Assembly (NCBI RefSeq): GCF_026627445.1
Contig: NZ_JAPNLJ010000009.1
Span: 186,001-250,000, forward strand
Origin: Streptomyces sp. H27-H1
Lineage (GTDB): Bacteria > Actinomycetota > Actinomycetes > Streptomycetales > Streptomycetaceae
DNA: 64,000 nucleotides
Reading direction: 5' to 3'
Part shown: piece after piece, positions 18,142-27,339 of the stretch
Numbering within the stretch: the first letter of the stretch is position 1
How the letters are laid out: each line of letters opens with the position of its first letter
Translations under genes and position numbers: made by a program
Notes under the pieces: generated by a model
Databases searched by the model: none
The model's input: the letters and a program-made list of their open reading frames with translations, nothing else
Told to the model about the DNA's origin: nothing

Positions 18142-18357
18142 CTAGAACAGCGGAAGCTGGCCCGGGTGGGGGCCCAGGGTGAAGCCGTCCAGGGTGGGGG
18201 CCGAGGCGCCGAGGGTGACGCGGGCGCGGGAGCCGGGGCAGGAGACGAGGTCCCCGCGGTCCCGCCCGGTGGGCGGGTCGTGGCGGGCGATCCGGCCGGC
18301 GGTGACGGCGCAGTCGCGGCCGCAGGAGGGGCAGGCCCGGCGGGGTGAGAGGGACAT
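18142..18357 (-). CDS. Small CPxCG zinc-ribbon-like protein
   Basis: 71-aa protein that begins MSLSPRRACPSCGRDCAVTAGRIARHD. The CPSCGRDC motif near the N-terminus and one later Cys (LVSCPG) suggest a small metal-binding ribbon. The start at 18357 was chosen over an upstream Met because GGGGG precedes it and the conserved-looking Cys motif then sits at the N-terminus. Function is unknown. It lies between a hydrolase and the N-acetyltransferase gene, all on the minus strand but not tightly spaced. Confidence 0.65.
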   Translation of the reverse strand: MSLSPRRACPSCGRDCAVTAGRIARHDPPTGRDRGDLVSCPGSRARVTLGASAPTLDGFTLGPHPGQLPLF

Positions 18358-18484
18358 CCCCCAAGTCTGCCCTGCCCCAAGGACATCGGCCCGCCCGGCC
18401 TGCGGGCCGCGGCGCCCCGCCGGTGGCATCCGGCCGGTGGCATCGGCCGGCGGATCCGCCCACGGCCGTGGGGCCGCCGAGGGG

Positions 18485-19402
18485 TCAGGTCCTGCGGGTG
18501 GCCAGCCAGGTCTCGTGGGCGCGGCTGACCCGGGTCCACAGGGCGGTGCGGTCCGTCGGGGTCAGGTCGTCGAGCTCCCGGCCGAAGCGGCCCTCCAGCG
18601 TGGCGTAGAACTCCTCCGGGCCGTCCAGCACCCGTTCGGTGTTTCCCTTCACCGGGTCGATCCGGCTCAGCACCCGCCCCCGTAGGACGTCGATGCCGTC
18701 CGCGTCGCGCCGCAGGGCCGCGAAGGCCCGTACGAAACCGGAGTCCTCCGAGGTCGACAGCCGCAGGTGCTCGGCCTCGAAGCCGGCCGTCCCGGCCGTT
18801 CCGGCGGGCTCCGTGCGGAAGCTCACGAGCGGGGCGGAGCTGCCCGGGTGCCGGTAGAGCCAGCCCGTTTTGGGCAGCCGCTCCAGGGAGTAGCTGAAGG
18901 CCCCCTGGCGGTACGGGCCTTCGCGCAGGGGCAGCGGCTCGTACGGGCCGTCGCCGAGCCCGGCGTCCACGTAGTACTCGGTGGCCTCGGCGGCCTCGGT
19001 GTCTTTGGCGTCCCCCGCCGCTGCCACGCGGACGGTGAGGGCCAGGTGGTCGCCGCTCTCGCCCCGTACGGCGGCCTCGGACTCGGATTCCGTGTACACG
19101 CCGCCGACATGGCGGGTGACCTCGTAGCCGAGGTGGTCGAGGAGCGCGGCGAAGGCCCCGTTGAGGTGGAAGCAGTAGCCGCCGCGTCCGGCGCCGAAGC
19201 GGCGTACCGACAGCTCGGGGTCGATGCCGGCGGCCCGGCCGAGCTGTATGTCCACGTTCTCGTACGGGATGCGTTCCAGGTGCGCCCGCTGAAGGGCGAA
19301 CAGCCCCTCGGCGGAGGGCGCGCCGGGCTCCTCGATGCCGAGCCGCCGCAGGTAGGCGGCGTACGCGCCGGGGCGCGGGGCCGTTGATGTGCCAGGGGTC
19401 AT
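18485..19402 (-). CDS. Arylamine N-acetyltransferase
   Basis: 305-aa NAT-family enzyme that transfers acetyl (or other acyl) groups from CoA to arylamines or related amines. The Cys-His-Asp triad is Cys77 (GRGGYCFHLN), His119 (GDHLALTV) and Asp146 (YYVDAGLGDG). The N-terminal RIPYENVDIQLGR block is also diagnostic. The C-terminal domain is normal in length. NAT homologues also act in natural-product pathways as amide synthases, but no such cluster is nearby, so a housekeeping or detoxification role is more likely. Confidence 0.94.
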   Translation of the reverse strand: MTPGTSTAPRPGAYAAYLRRLGIEEPGAPSAEGLFALQRAHLERIPYENVDIQLGRAAGIDPELSVRRFGAGRGGYCFHLNGAFAALLDHLGYEVTRHVGGVYTESESEAAVRGESGDHLALTVRVAAAGDAKDTEAAEATEYYVDAGLGDGPYEPLPLREGPYRQGAFSYSLERLPKTGWLYRHPGSSAPLVSFRTEPAGTAGTAGFEAEHLRLSTSEDSGFVRAFAALRRDADGIDVLRGRVLSRIDPVKGNTERVLDGPEEFYATLEGRFGRELDDLTPTDRTALWTRVSRAHETWLATRRT

Positions 19403-19428
19403 GCGAGCAGCCTAAAACGCGGGTGCGG

Positions 19429-20571
19429 CTACTTGTCGATGTCGCCGACCACGAAGAACAGCGAGCCGAGGATCGAGACCATGTCCGCGACCAGCTGCCC
19501 GGGGAGCAGCACCGCCAGCGCCTGGATGTTGTTGTACGACGCCGAGCGCAGCTTGAGCCGGTACGGGGTCTTCTCGCCCTTGGAGACCAGGTAGTAGCCG
19601 TTGATGCCCAGGGGGTTCTCGGTCCACGCGTACGTCTCGCCCTCGGGCGCCTTCAGCACCTTCGGCAGCCGCTGGTTGATCGGGCCGGGCGCCAGCTCCG
19701 CCATCCGGTCCAGGCAGGCGACCGCCAGGTCCAGCGCGTTGCGGGTCTGCTCCAGCAGGACCTCGAAGCGGGCCAGACAGTCGCCCTCGGTGCGGGTGGC
19801 GACCTTCAGCACGTCCTGGAGCTCGCCGTAGGCGAGGTACGGCTCGTCGCGGCGCAGGTCGAAGTCGACGCCGGAGGCGCGGGCGATCGGGCCGGAGACC
19901 CCGTACGCGTGCACGGCCTCGGCCGACAGGACGCCGACGCCGCGGGTGCGGGCGCGGAAGATCTCGTTGCCGCGCACCAGGTCGTCGTAGATGTGCATGC
20001 GCGTGTTGACGTCGGCGATGGCGGCCCGGGCCCGGCCCAGCCAGCCGGCCGGGATGTCCTCCTTGAGGCCGCCGACCCGGTTGAACATGTAGTGCATGCG
20101 GCCGCCGGAGATCTCCTCCATGACGGCCTGCAGTTCCTCGCGCTCGCGGAACGCGTGGAAGATCGGGGTGATGCCGCCGAGCTCCAGGGGGTACGAACCG
20201 AGGAACATCAGGTGGTTCAGGACCCGGTTCAGCTCGGCGAGCAGGGTCCGCATCCACACGGCCCGCTCCGGCACCTCCATGCCGAGCATCCGCTCGACGG
20301 CCATGACGACGCCCAGCTCGTTGGAGAACGCGGACAGCCAGTCGTGGCGGTTCGCGAGCATCACGATCTGGCGGTAGTCGCGGGCCTCGAAGAGCTTCTC
20401 GGCGCCGCGGTGCATGTAGCCGACCACCGGCTCGGCGCTGACGATCCGCTCGCCGTCGAGGACGAGGCGCAGGCGGAGCACGCCGTGCGTAGAAGGGTGC
20501 TGGGGGCCGATGTTGAGCACCATGTCGGTGCTCTCCGCCGCTCCGCCGATGCCGACCGTGGTCTCCGTCAT
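19429..20571 (-). CDS. nuoD: Orphan NADH-quinone oxidoreductase subunit D paralogue
   Basis: 380-aa NuoD / 49-kDa-like protein: [56 protein letters not shown], and the C-terminal [34 protein letters not shown]. It is encoded alone, not in a nuoA-N operon. The quinone-site His is present (His29), but the partner Tyr, expected 49 residues later in an (R)xDY motif, is Trp78 ([12 protein letters not shown]). This suggests an altered quinone pocket or a non-canonical complex. It starts 31 bp from a divergent PH-domain gene. Confidence 0.93.
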   Translation of the reverse strand: MTETTVGIGGAAESTDMVLNIGPQHPSTHGVLRLRLVLDGERIVSAEPVVGYMHRGAEKLFEARDYRQIVMLANRHDWLSAFSNELGVVMAVERMLGMEVPERAVWMRTLLAELNRVLNHLMFLGSYPLELGGITPIFHAFREREELQAVMEEISGGRMHYMFNRVGGLKEDIPAGWLGRARAAIADVNTRMHIYDDLVRGNEIFRARTRGVGVLSAEAVHAYGVSGPIARASGVDFDLRRDEPYLAYGELQDVLKVATRTEGDCLARFEVLLEQTRNALDLAVACLDRMAELAPGPINQRLPKVLKAPEGETYAWTENPLGINGYYLVSKGEKTPYRLKLRSASYNNIQALAVLLPGQLVADMVSILGSLFFVVGDIDK

Positions 20572-20602
20572 GGCGGCATTGTCTCAGCCCTAGGGTGGGG
20601 GG

Positions 20603-21094
20603 ATGGAAACGGGGACAGAGGATGAGACGGGTCCACCCCAGTGGGTGGGGCTGCCGGGCGGGCTGCTGACTCTGCGCAGGCTGCTGCTGGTGCTGTGGAT
20701 GTCCCTCCTGACGGCGGTGACGGCCGTCGTACTGGGGCTGGCCGTCGGACCGGGCTGGGCGGCGGTCGGCGGGTTCTGGCTGGTGGTCCTGGCCTGGGGC
20801 TGGGTCATGCTCGGACGGAACTGGCGGTCCTGGCGGTACGCGGAACGCGCGGACGACCTGCTGATCAGCCGGGGCGTGATGTGGCGGGCCCAGACCGTGG
20901 TTCCGTACGGGCGGATGCAACTGGTCGAGGTGACCTCCGGCCCGCTGGAGCGCCGCTTCGGACTGGCCTCCGTACAGCTGCACACGGCCGCCGCGGCGAC
21001 CGACGCCAAGATCCCCGGACTCGCGCCCGAGGAGGCGGAACGGCTGCGCGACCGGCTGACGGTGCTCGGCGAGGCAAGGTCGGCGGGGCTGTGA
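20603..21094 (+). CDS. PH domain-containing membrane protein (YdbS-like)
   Basis: 163-aa protein with two transmembrane helices (about residues 28-50 and 53-72) and one bacterial PH (bPH2, DUF304) domain: ISRGVMWRAQTVVPYGRMQLVEVTSGPLERRFGLASVQLHTAAA. The family is membrane-bound and of unclear function; YdbS/YdbT pairs in Bacillus affect envelope resistance. Its stop overlaps the GTG of the next gene (GTGA), which encodes the larger partner, so the two probably form one complex. Confidence 0.88.
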   Translation: METGTEDETGPPQWVGLPGGLLTLRRLLLVLWMSLLTAVTAVVLGLAVGPGWAAVGGFWLVVLAWGWVMLGRNWRSWRYAERADDLLISRGVMWRAQTVVPYGRMQLVEVTSGPLERRFGLASVQLHTAAAATDAKIPGLAPEEAERLRDRLTVLGEARSAGL

Positions 21095-22569
21095 CGCCGT
21101 CGGCGGGGGCCGGGCCGGAGGCCGGGGCAGGGGCCGAACGCGAGCCGGGGACTGAGCCCGCGACTGAGCCCGGGGCCGAGGGCGCGTCCCCGGCGGGAGC
21201 CGTATCCGCAGCCGGGTCCGCCGCAGCCGGGTCCGCCGCGTCCGAGTCCGCAACGTCCGGGACCGCCGTCTCCGGCCCCGCCCAGGAACGGCGGCTGCAC
21301 TTCCTCACCCCGCTGCGCCGTGCCTGGGTGCCGATCGCCGCGACCATCGGCCTCGTGGCCCAGCAGGGCGAGAACGTCACGGAGTGGGTGACGGCAGTCT
21401 CCGTGGCCCTGCGGTTCCTGGCGCTGGTCGCGCTGGTCCTCGTCTTCGGCGTGTACGGCTTCCTCAGCTGGTGGTTCACGCACTACGCCGTCACCGACAC
21501 CGAACTGCGCATCCGCAGCGGGCTCCTCTTCCGCCGCACCGCGCACATCCGCCTCGACCGGATCCAGGCGATCGACGTCACCCGCCCCCTGCTGGCCCGC
21601 CTCGCGGGCGTCGCCAAGCTGCGCCTCGACGTCATCGGCACCGACGACAAGGACGAGCTGGCCTTCCTGTCCGAGAAGGACGCCGTCGCGCTCCGTGCCG
21701 AGCTGCTTGCCCGCGCGGCCGGTTTCACCCCGGCCGAGGCCCCGCTGCTGGGCGAGGCCCCCGAGCGGGAGCTGCTGCGGGTGGCGCCGCGCGATCTGGT
21801 GATGTCGCTCGTCCTCACCCTGTCCGCCTGGGCGGCCCTCGCCGGCGGGATCCTCGGGCCGTTCGCGGTGTGGTGGTTCAGCTCCAGCCCGTGGGTGGCC
21901 CTCGCCACCCTGCTGCCGGTCCTGGGCGCGGTGTGGGCGGCCAGCGCCGGCCGGTTCCTCACCGAGTACGACTGGCGGGTCGCCGAGTCCCCGGACGGGC
22001 TCCGGCTCGACCACGGAATGCTCGACCGGGCCCACGAGACGGTGCCGCCGGGTCGCGTGCAGACGGTACGGATCGTCGAGCCGCTGCTGTGGCGCCGGCG
22101 CGGCTGGGTCCGGGTGGAGCTGGCGGTGGCCGGCTCGAAGAACGACGTCCTGGTCCCGGTGGCCACCCGGGCCGCAGCCCATGCCGTCGTCGCCCGGGTA
22201 CTCCCTGACGTCGACCTCGGGTCCCTCGTCTTCGAGCCCTCGCCCCGCAACGGATCGCGCTGGGTGGTGCCGGTGTGGTGGAAGGGGTACGGCCTGGCCG
22301 TCTCCGCGGACGTGTTCGCGGCCCGGCGCGGACGCCTGTGCCGGCGTACGGAGATCGTCCCGCACGCCAAGGTGCAGAGCGTGCGCTACTCCCAGGGCCC
22401 CTGGCAGCGCGCCCACGGGGTGGCCGACGTCCACGTGGACACCGGCGCGAACGCTACGGTCACCGCCCGCCTGCGCGAGGCCGGCGAAGCCGCCGAGCTG
22501 CTCCACGCCCAGGCGGCCCGCTCCCGTACCTCCCGGGCCGCCGCCCGCCCGGACCGCTGGATGACCTGA
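21091..22569 (+). CDS. PH domain-containing membrane protein (YdbT-like), with Ala/Gly/Ser/Glu-rich N-terminus
   Basis: 492-aa partner of the preceding protein. The first ~65 residues are a low-complexity Gly/Ala/Glu/Ser leader. Then come transmembrane pairs (about 85-125 and 228-275) alternating with bPH2 domains: RSGLLFRRTAHIRLDRIQAIDVTRPLLARL, DHGMLDRAHETVPPGRVQTVRIVEP, and AARRGRLCRRTEIVPHAKVQSVRYSQGPWQRAHGVADV, giving three PH modules. The GTG start at 21091 is set by the GTGA overlap with the upstream gene. Its function in the membrane is unknown. Confidence 0.87.
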   Translation: MTPSAGAGPEAGAGAEREPGTEPATEPGAEGASPAGAVSAAGSAAAGSAASESATSGTAVSGPAQERRLHFLTPLRRAWVPIAATIGLVAQQGENVTEWVTAVSVALRFLALVALVLVFGVYGFLSWWFTHYAVTDTELRIRSGLLFRRTAHIRLDRIQAIDVTRPLLARLAGVAKLRLDVIGTDDKDELAFLSEKDAVALRAELLARAAGFTPAEAPLLGEAPERELLRVAPRDLVMSLVLTLSAWAALAGGILGPFAVWWFSSSPWVALATLLPVLGAVWAASAGRFLTEYDWRVAESPDGLRLDHGMLDRAHETVPPGRVQTVRIVEPLLWRRRGWVRVELAVAGSKNDVLVPVATRAAAHAVVARVLPDVDLGSLVFEPSPRNGSRWVVPVWWKGYGLAVSADVFAARRGRLCRRTEIVPHAKVQSVRYSQGPWQRAHGVADVHVDTGANATVTARLREAGEAAELLHAQAARSRTSRAAARPDRWMT

Positions 22570-22588
22570 GGGCCGGGCACGGCCCTCA
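22567..22588. terminator. Hairpin between the PH-domain gene and the response regulator
   Basis: An 8-bp perfect stem (TGAGGGCC / GGCCCTCA, loop GGGCAC) includes the stop codon of the plus-strand gene and ends 12 nt before the convergent response-regulator stop. It is a probable bidirectional terminator. Confidence 0.6.
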
Positions 22589-22599
22589 GGGGAGACGGC

Positions 22600-23298
22600 C
22601 TAGTTCGCTCCGCCGCCCGCGCGGACCAGCCCGGTCTCGTACGCCAGGACCACGACCTGGACCCGGTCGCGCAGGCCCAGCTTGGTCAGGATGCGGCCCA
22701 CGTGGGTCTTGACCGTGGCCTCCGAGAGGACCAGGCGGGCGGCGATCTCGCCGTTCGACAGGCCTTGGGCGACCAGCAGCATGACCTCGCGCTCGCGCTC
22801 CGTCAGCCGCTCGACGTCCTTGTTCCGCGGTTCCGCCGAGGTCGAGGGCAGCATCGGCGCGAACCGGTCCAGCAGCCGTCGCGTGGTGGACGGGGCGACG
22901 ACCGCGTCGCCGCTGTGCACCGACCGGATCGCGGCCAGCAGCTCGCCGGGCGGGACGTCCTTGAGCATGAACCCGCTCGCCCCCGCCTTCAGACCCGAGA
23001 AGGCGTACTCGTCCAGGTCGAAGGTGGTCAGGATGATGACCTTGGGGTGCTCGTCGGGCTCACAGATGCGGCGCGTCGCCTCGACCCCGTCGAGCCGCGG
23101 CATGCGGACGTCCATCAGCACCACGTCCACCTTGGTGGCCCGCAGCACCTCCAGCGCCTCCAGGCCGTCGCCGGCCTCGGCGACCACCTCCATGTCGGGC
23201 TGTGCGGCGAGCACCATCCGAAAACCGGTGCGCAGCAGCACCTGGTCGTCGACCAGCATCACGCGGATGGAGGAGCTGGTGGGGAAGGACATGATCAC
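22600..23298 (-). CDS. LuxR/NarL-family response regulator
   Basis: 232-aa response regulator. The receiver domain is about residues 11-130, with phospho-acceptor Asp63 (VVLMDVRMPRLDG), the acidic pair VDD near residue 17, and Lys in GFMLKDVPPGEL. The C-terminal LuxR-type HTH is LTEREREVMLLVAQGLSNGEIAARLVLSEATVKTHVGRILTKLGL. It is coupled to the upstream histidine kinase: GTG 23298 overlaps the kinase stop (GTGA); ATG 23292 is an alternative start. Targets are unknown. Confidence 0.94.
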   Translation of the reverse strand: MIMSFPTSSSIRVMLVDDQVLLRTGFRMVLAAQPDMEVVAEAGDGLEALEVLRATKVDVVLMDVRMPRLDGVEATRRICEPDEHPKVIILTTFDLDEYAFSGLKAGASGFMLKDVPPGELLAAIRSVHSGDAVVAPSTTRRLLDRFAPMLPSTSAEPRNKDVERLTEREREVMLLVAQGLSNGEIAARLVLSEATVKTHVGRILTKLGLRDRVQVVVLAYETGLVRAGGGAN

Positions 23299-24497
23299 CT
23301 TTTCTTCAGGGGGAGCAAGGCGCTGATCCGGAAGCCGCCGCCGGGCCGGGGGCCCGCGTCCAGGGTGCCTCCGACCATACCGATGCGTTCGCGCATGCCG
23401 ATCAGCCCGTGTCCGGCGCCGTCGGCGCCGCCGTCCTTGTACAGCTCGTGGGCCGCGCCCCGGCCGTCGTCCTCGACGAGCAGGCCGAGCCCGTCGTCGA
23501 AGTAGACGAGCCGCACGCTGGCCTTCGCGCTCGGACCGCCGTGCTTGCGCGTGTTGGTCAGCGCCTCCTGCACGATCCGGTACGCCGTCAGCTCGACGCC
23601 GCTGGGCAGCGTGCGCGGCGCGCCCTCGACCTCGAAGTCCACCGTGAGCCCGGCCGCCCGTACCTGCTCGATGAGCACCTCGATCTGCTCCACGTCGGGC
23701 TGCGGAACGTAGTCCTCGGACTCCTGCGGCTCACCGGTGCGCAGGACGCCCAGCAGCCGGCGCATCTCTGCCAGCGCGAGGCGCCCGGTGCCGGAGATGG
23801 TCTGCAGGGCCTCCTTGGCCTGCTCGGGGGCCGCGTCCATCACGTAGGCGGCTCCGTCGGCCTGGACCACCATCACCGAGACGTTGTGGGCGACGACGTC
23901 GTGCAGCTCGCGGGCGATCCGGGCGCGCTCGGCGGCGACGGCCACCTGGGCCTGGGCGGCGCGCTCGTTCTCCAGGCGCTGGTTGCGTTCGACGAGCTGG
24001 TCGTAATAGGCGCGGCGGGTGCGCAGGGAGTCGCCCATCACCCAGGCCAGGGCGAAGGGGACGATCATGAACAGGGTGTAGGCGAGGCTTTCGAAACCGG
24101 TGGTCCCCTTGTCCAGGCCGAACCGCAGGAAGTAGAGCGGCGCGGACGCGAGACCCCAGCCCAGCGCGGTGCGGGACACCCAGCGCGGGGCGTCGCCGGC
24201 GGCGACGGTGAAGAGGATCACGAACATCGCCAGGTCCCAGGTGCCGGCCTCGATGCCCAGGACCAGTTGGTAGAGCCCCGCCCCCAGGACGAGCCAGAAC
24301 ATCTGCGGGGTCCACTTGCGGCGCAGCGCCACCGCCGCGCACAGGGCGAGGACGAGGGGTACGGCGGCCATCTTGTGGGCGGTGTCCAGGGCGGGCTCGC
24401 TCACGACGTTCATCATCGCGACCCCGAAGAGGAGGACAGCCCAGAAGCTGTCGACGCCCGTCGGGTGTCTGCGGAGGAAATCGTAGAGGCGCTGCAC
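23295..24497 (-). CDS. HisKA_3-family sensor histidine kinase
   Basis: 400-aa sensor. Its N-terminal half has six hydrophobic segments (about residues 15-160) without an obvious extracytoplasmic domain, which suggests sensing within the membrane. The kinase core has the phosphorylated His in ERARIARELHDVVAHNVSVMV, then HATPase_c motifs (YRIVQEALTNTRKHGG N-box, VEDDGRG G1, GHGLIGMRERI G2). It pairs with the adjacent LuxR regulator. This architecture is common in Streptomyces and the signal cannot be named. Confidence 0.93.
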   Translation of the reverse strand: MQRLYDFLRRHPTGVDSFWAVLLFGVAMMNVVSEPALDTAHKMAAVPLVLALCAAVALRRKWTPQMFWLVLGAGLYQLVLGIEAGTWDLAMFVILFTVAAGDAPRWVSRTALGWGLASAPLYFLRFGLDKGTTGFESLAYTLFMIVPFALAWVMGDSLRTRRAYYDQLVERNQRLENERAAQAQVAVAAERARIARELHDVVAHNVSVMVVQADGAAYVMDAAPEQAKEALQTISGTGRLALAEMRRLLGVLRTGEPQESEDYVPQPDVEQIEVLIEQVRAAGLTVDFEVEGAPRTLPSGVELTAYRIVQEALTNTRKHGGPSAKASVRLVYFDDGLGLLVEDDGRGAAHELYKDGGADGAGHGLIGMRERIGMVGGTLDAGPRPGGGFRISALLPLKKR

Positions 24498-24603
24498 GTA
24501 ACCCAGAGTAGGGAAAGGAGATAGGTGCTGGAGTCAACCAGAGGGGCGATCCACACAACGGTGGAGTACTACCGAAGGTGTAGGCGACCATAACCTTTCA
24601 CCG

Positions 24604-25584
24604 ATGAGCACTCAGGGTGAAGGCACGGCGCAGGCGGGTCCGGTCCGCTGGCGGACGGCGATGGAGCGGGCGCTGTACGGGCCCGACGGCTTCTACGTAC
24701 GCCCCGGCGGGCCCGGCCCCGCAGGGCATTTCCGCACCTCCGTGCACGCCTCGCCGCTCTACGCGGGGGCGGTGGCCCGACTGCTCCTGTGGGTGGACGA
24801 GGCCCTCGGCCGTCCGGAGGAGCTGGACCTCGTCGACGTAGGGGCCGGCCGCGGGGAACTGCTGACCGGGGTGCTGGCCGCGCTCCCGCCGGAGACGGCC
24901 GCGCGGGTGCGGCCGTGCGGGGTGGAGCGCGCGGGGCGCCCCGTCGGGCTGGACGGGCGGATCCGGTGGGTGGGCGAGCCGCCCGGCGGGACCAGGGGGC
25001 TGCTCTTCGCCAACGAGTGGCTCGACAACGTACCGCTGGACCTCGCCGAGGACGGCCGCTACGTGGCGGTCGCGCCGGACGGTACGGAGAGCGCGGGCGG
25101 CCCCCTGGACGGGCCGGACCTGGCCTGGCTGGAGCGGTGGTGGCCCGGTGCGGGCCGTGCGGAGATCGGGCGGCCGCGTGACGAGGCGTGGTCGGCGGCC
25201 GTCGCCACGCTGGAGCAGGGGCTGGCGGTCGCGGTGGACTACGCCCACACCCGGGACTCCCGGCCGCCCTTCGGGACGCTGACCGGATTCCGCGCAGGGC
25301 GGGAGGTCGCCGCGGTGCCGGACGGCGGCTGCGACGTCACCGCGCACGTGGCGCTGGACGCGTGCGCGGGGCCGGGGGCGGTGCTGCTGACGCAGCGGGA
25401 CGCACTGGCCGCCCTCGGCGTCTCGGGGGCCCGGCCCCCGCTCGCCCTGGCCTCGACGGACCCGGTGGCGTACGTCCGGGCGCTGTCCTCGGCCGGGGAG
25501 GCGGCTGAACTCACCGCGCGCGGCGGGCTGGGCGACTTCGGCTGGCTGGTCCAGCCGGTCGGCGTCCGGGAGTGGCCGGAGTAG
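24604..25584 (+). CDS. SAM-dependent methyltransferase, PF02636 (NDUFAF7-like) family
   Basis: 326-aa protein with the Rossmann SAM site [20 protein letters not shown] and the family block [16 protein letters not shown], where NDUFAF7 homologues keep NEFFDALPV-type sequence. The N-terminus ([46 protein letters not shown]) is the usual lead-in for this family. The human homologue NDUFAF7 dimethylates an Arg of NDUFS2, the NuoD counterpart. An orphan nuoD lies 4 kb away, which makes a NuoD-type substrate worth considering (inference). It converges on the M28 peptidase gene. Confidence 0.85.
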   Translation: MSTQGEGTAQAGPVRWRTAMERALYGPDGFYVRPGGPGPAGHFRTSVHASPLYAGAVARLLLWVDEALGRPEELDLVDVGAGRGELLTGVLAALPPETAARVRPCGVERAGRPVGLDGRIRWVGEPPGGTRGLLFANEWLDNVPLDLAEDGRYVAVAPDGTESAGGPLDGPDLAWLERWWPGAGRAEIGRPRDEAWSAAVATLEQGLAVAVDYAHTRDSRPPFGTLTGFRAGREVAAVPDGGCDVTAHVALDACAGPGAVLLTQRDALAALGVSGARPPLALASTDPVAYVRALSSAGEAAELTARGGLGDFGWLVQPVGVREWPE

Positions 25585-25613
25585 AGGGCGGCCCCGTGTG
25601 GTGGCTGCCCTCT
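25583..25613. terminator. Hairpin between methyltransferase and M28 peptidase genes
   Basis: A 10-bp stem (AGAGGGCGGC / GCTGCCCTCT, one G-T pair) with an 11-nt loop lies between convergent genes. It is suited to stopping transcription from both directions. Confidence 0.6.
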
Positions 25614-25630
25614 GCTCCGGCCGGGCCGGA

Positions 25631-27184
25631 CTATTCCGTGGTGTCGTGGTCGTGGCCTTCGTGGAGGCCGCCTCCGGTGCCCGTGCCGGTGCTCGGCTCC
25701 GAGACGACCGGGCGGCCCAGCGGCGCCAGGTCGTACGCGTAGTGGCCCACCGCGTCGGCGATGACGTCGACGTTGATGTCGAGCGCCTTCTGGTCGATGT
25801 TCGCGAGGGTGTCGCCCTTGCCGTGGTAGTTCACGTCGTACGCGACCCCGGCCTGTCCGCCGAACTTCGCCGCCTGCTCCGGCGTCTTGATGCCCTCGGC
25901 GCCCGTGAAGGTGCCTCCCGAGGGGATGCCGACCTCGATGAACGGGCCGTAGTCCGAGCGGCCCGAGAAGTCGGTGCCCTCGCGCGGGATCTTCTTGGAG
26001 TCGAGGAAGTCGTTGATCCCCTTCTCCAGCTGCGCGGAGCCCTCCGGGCCGGGACCCGAGCCGACCTTGTCGGAGTCGTCGCCGTCGTAGACGAAGTACG
26101 CGGCGTTCGGTGAGGCGATCATGTCGAAGTTCAAGTAGAGCTTGATCTGCTTCTTCTGCGCGTCCGTCAGCCCGCCGACGTACGCCTCGGAGCCGAGCAG
26201 GCCGAACTCCTCCGCCGACCACCAGGCGAACTTGACCTTGTTCTTGACCTTCGCCTGGCTGCTCGCGAGCTGCTGCGCGACCTGGAGGATGCCGGCCGAG
26301 CCGGAGCCGTTGTCGTTGATGCCCGGGCCCGCCGCGACGGAGTCGAGGTGCGCGCCGAGGAAGACGGTGTTGTTCTCGTCGCCGCCCCGCGTCTCCGCGA
26401 CGACGTTGTACGACTTGCGGTTCTCCCGGAACTCGCGGATGTCGAGGGTGACCTCGACCGGTCCCGCGGCGGCGTCGGCGGCGAGCCGCTCGCCCTCGGC
26501 CCGCGTGACGCCGCCGGTGGGGATCTTCCCGGCGTCCGCCGAGCCGATGGTGCCGTTGAGGGCGCCCTCGGTGTTGTTGTAGATGATCGCGCCGACCGCG
26601 CCGGCCGTCGCCGCGTTCTCCTGCTTGACCGCGAAGGCGCAGCCGCCGCGCTTGATCAGCGCGACCTTGCCGGTGAAGGCGCCCGCGGCGAAGTCGCCGG
26701 GCTCGCAGCCGCTCGTACCGTCGGCGTCGACCGGGGCGGCGGCGATCTGCGCCGTCACGCCGTTCGCCGGACCGCTGGCGGTGTACGTCATCAGCTTGAT
26801 CGGGACGCTACGGCCCGCCGGGCCGTTGACCTTCAGGGATTCGGCGACCGTCTCGACGTACACGAAGTCGAACGCGTTCCTGGTGACCTTGTACCCGGCC
26901 GCGCGCATGACGAGCTCGACGTACAGGGCCGACTGCTCGTGGCCCTTGGAACCCGCCACACGGGTGCCCTTGTTGTAGTCGGCGATGGCCTGGAAGACCT
27001 TCAGGTGGTTGTTGGCGCCCTTGCCGGTGGAGTCCTTGACCAGCTTTCGAGCCAGTGCGTCACCCCGGGCGGCGTCGCTCTGCGGGCTGCCGGTGGCTCC
27101 GGCCGGTCCGGCGAGGAGCAGCGGGGAGACGAGGGCCGCGGCCGCCAGGGCGGCGGTGGCTGCGGCTATACGGCGTGAGGGCAT
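25631..27184 (-). CDS. Secreted M28-family aminopeptidase with PA domain
   Basis: 517-aa exported zinc aminopeptidase of the Streptomyces griseus SGAP type. The signal peptide is MPSRRIAAATAALAAAALVS to about residue 31 (AGATG). A protease-associated domain spans about 130-240 (GCEPGDFAAGAFTGKVALIKRGGCAF). Catalytic/zinc residues are His279 and Asp281 (GAHLDS), Asp291 (GINDNGSGS), Glu325-Glu326 (WSAEEFGLLG), Asp354 (NFDMI) and a His in DVNYHGKGDT. The C-terminus is Gly/His-rich (HEGHDHD). The start at 27184 is set by GGAAGGAC just upstream and the signal sequence; a longer frame is spurious. Confidence 0.94.
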   Translation of the reverse strand: MPSRRIAAATAALAAAALVSPLLLAGPAGATGSPQSDAARGDALARKLVKDSTGKGANNHLKVFQAIADYNKGTRVAGSKGHEQSALYVELVMRAAGYKVTRNAFDFVYVETVAESLKVNGPAGRSVPIKLMTYTASGPANGVTAQIAAAPVDADGTSGCEPGDFAAGAFTGKVALIKRGGCAFAVKQENAATAGAVGAIIYNNTEGALNGTIGSADAGKIPTGGVTRAEGERLAADAAAGPVEVTLDIREFRENRKSYNVVAETRGGDENNTVFLGAHLDSVAAGPGINDNGSGSAGILQVAQQLASSQAKVKNKVKFAWWSAEEFGLLGSEAYVGGLTDAQKKQIKLYLNFDMIASPNAAYFVYDGDDSDKVGSGPGPEGSAQLEKGINDFLDSKKIPREGTDFSGRSDYGPFIEVGIPSGGTFTGAEGIKTPEQAAKFGGQAGVAYDVNYHGKGDTLANIDQKALDINVDVIADAVGHYAYDLAPLGRPVVSEPSTGTGTGGGLHEGHDHDTTE

Positions 27185-27339
27185 GAAAGTCCTTCCACAG
27201 CTGATGGGCGTGCGCATGCCGAAGGAGCCAACGGGGGCACGGAGGCAGACGCAGGTCAGGGCGCAGGTCAGGTGCGTTGCGCTGGGTAGGGGGAGCAGTG
27301 GACGCACGTTAGGCACCAAGTGGCTTCCATGGCCAGACT

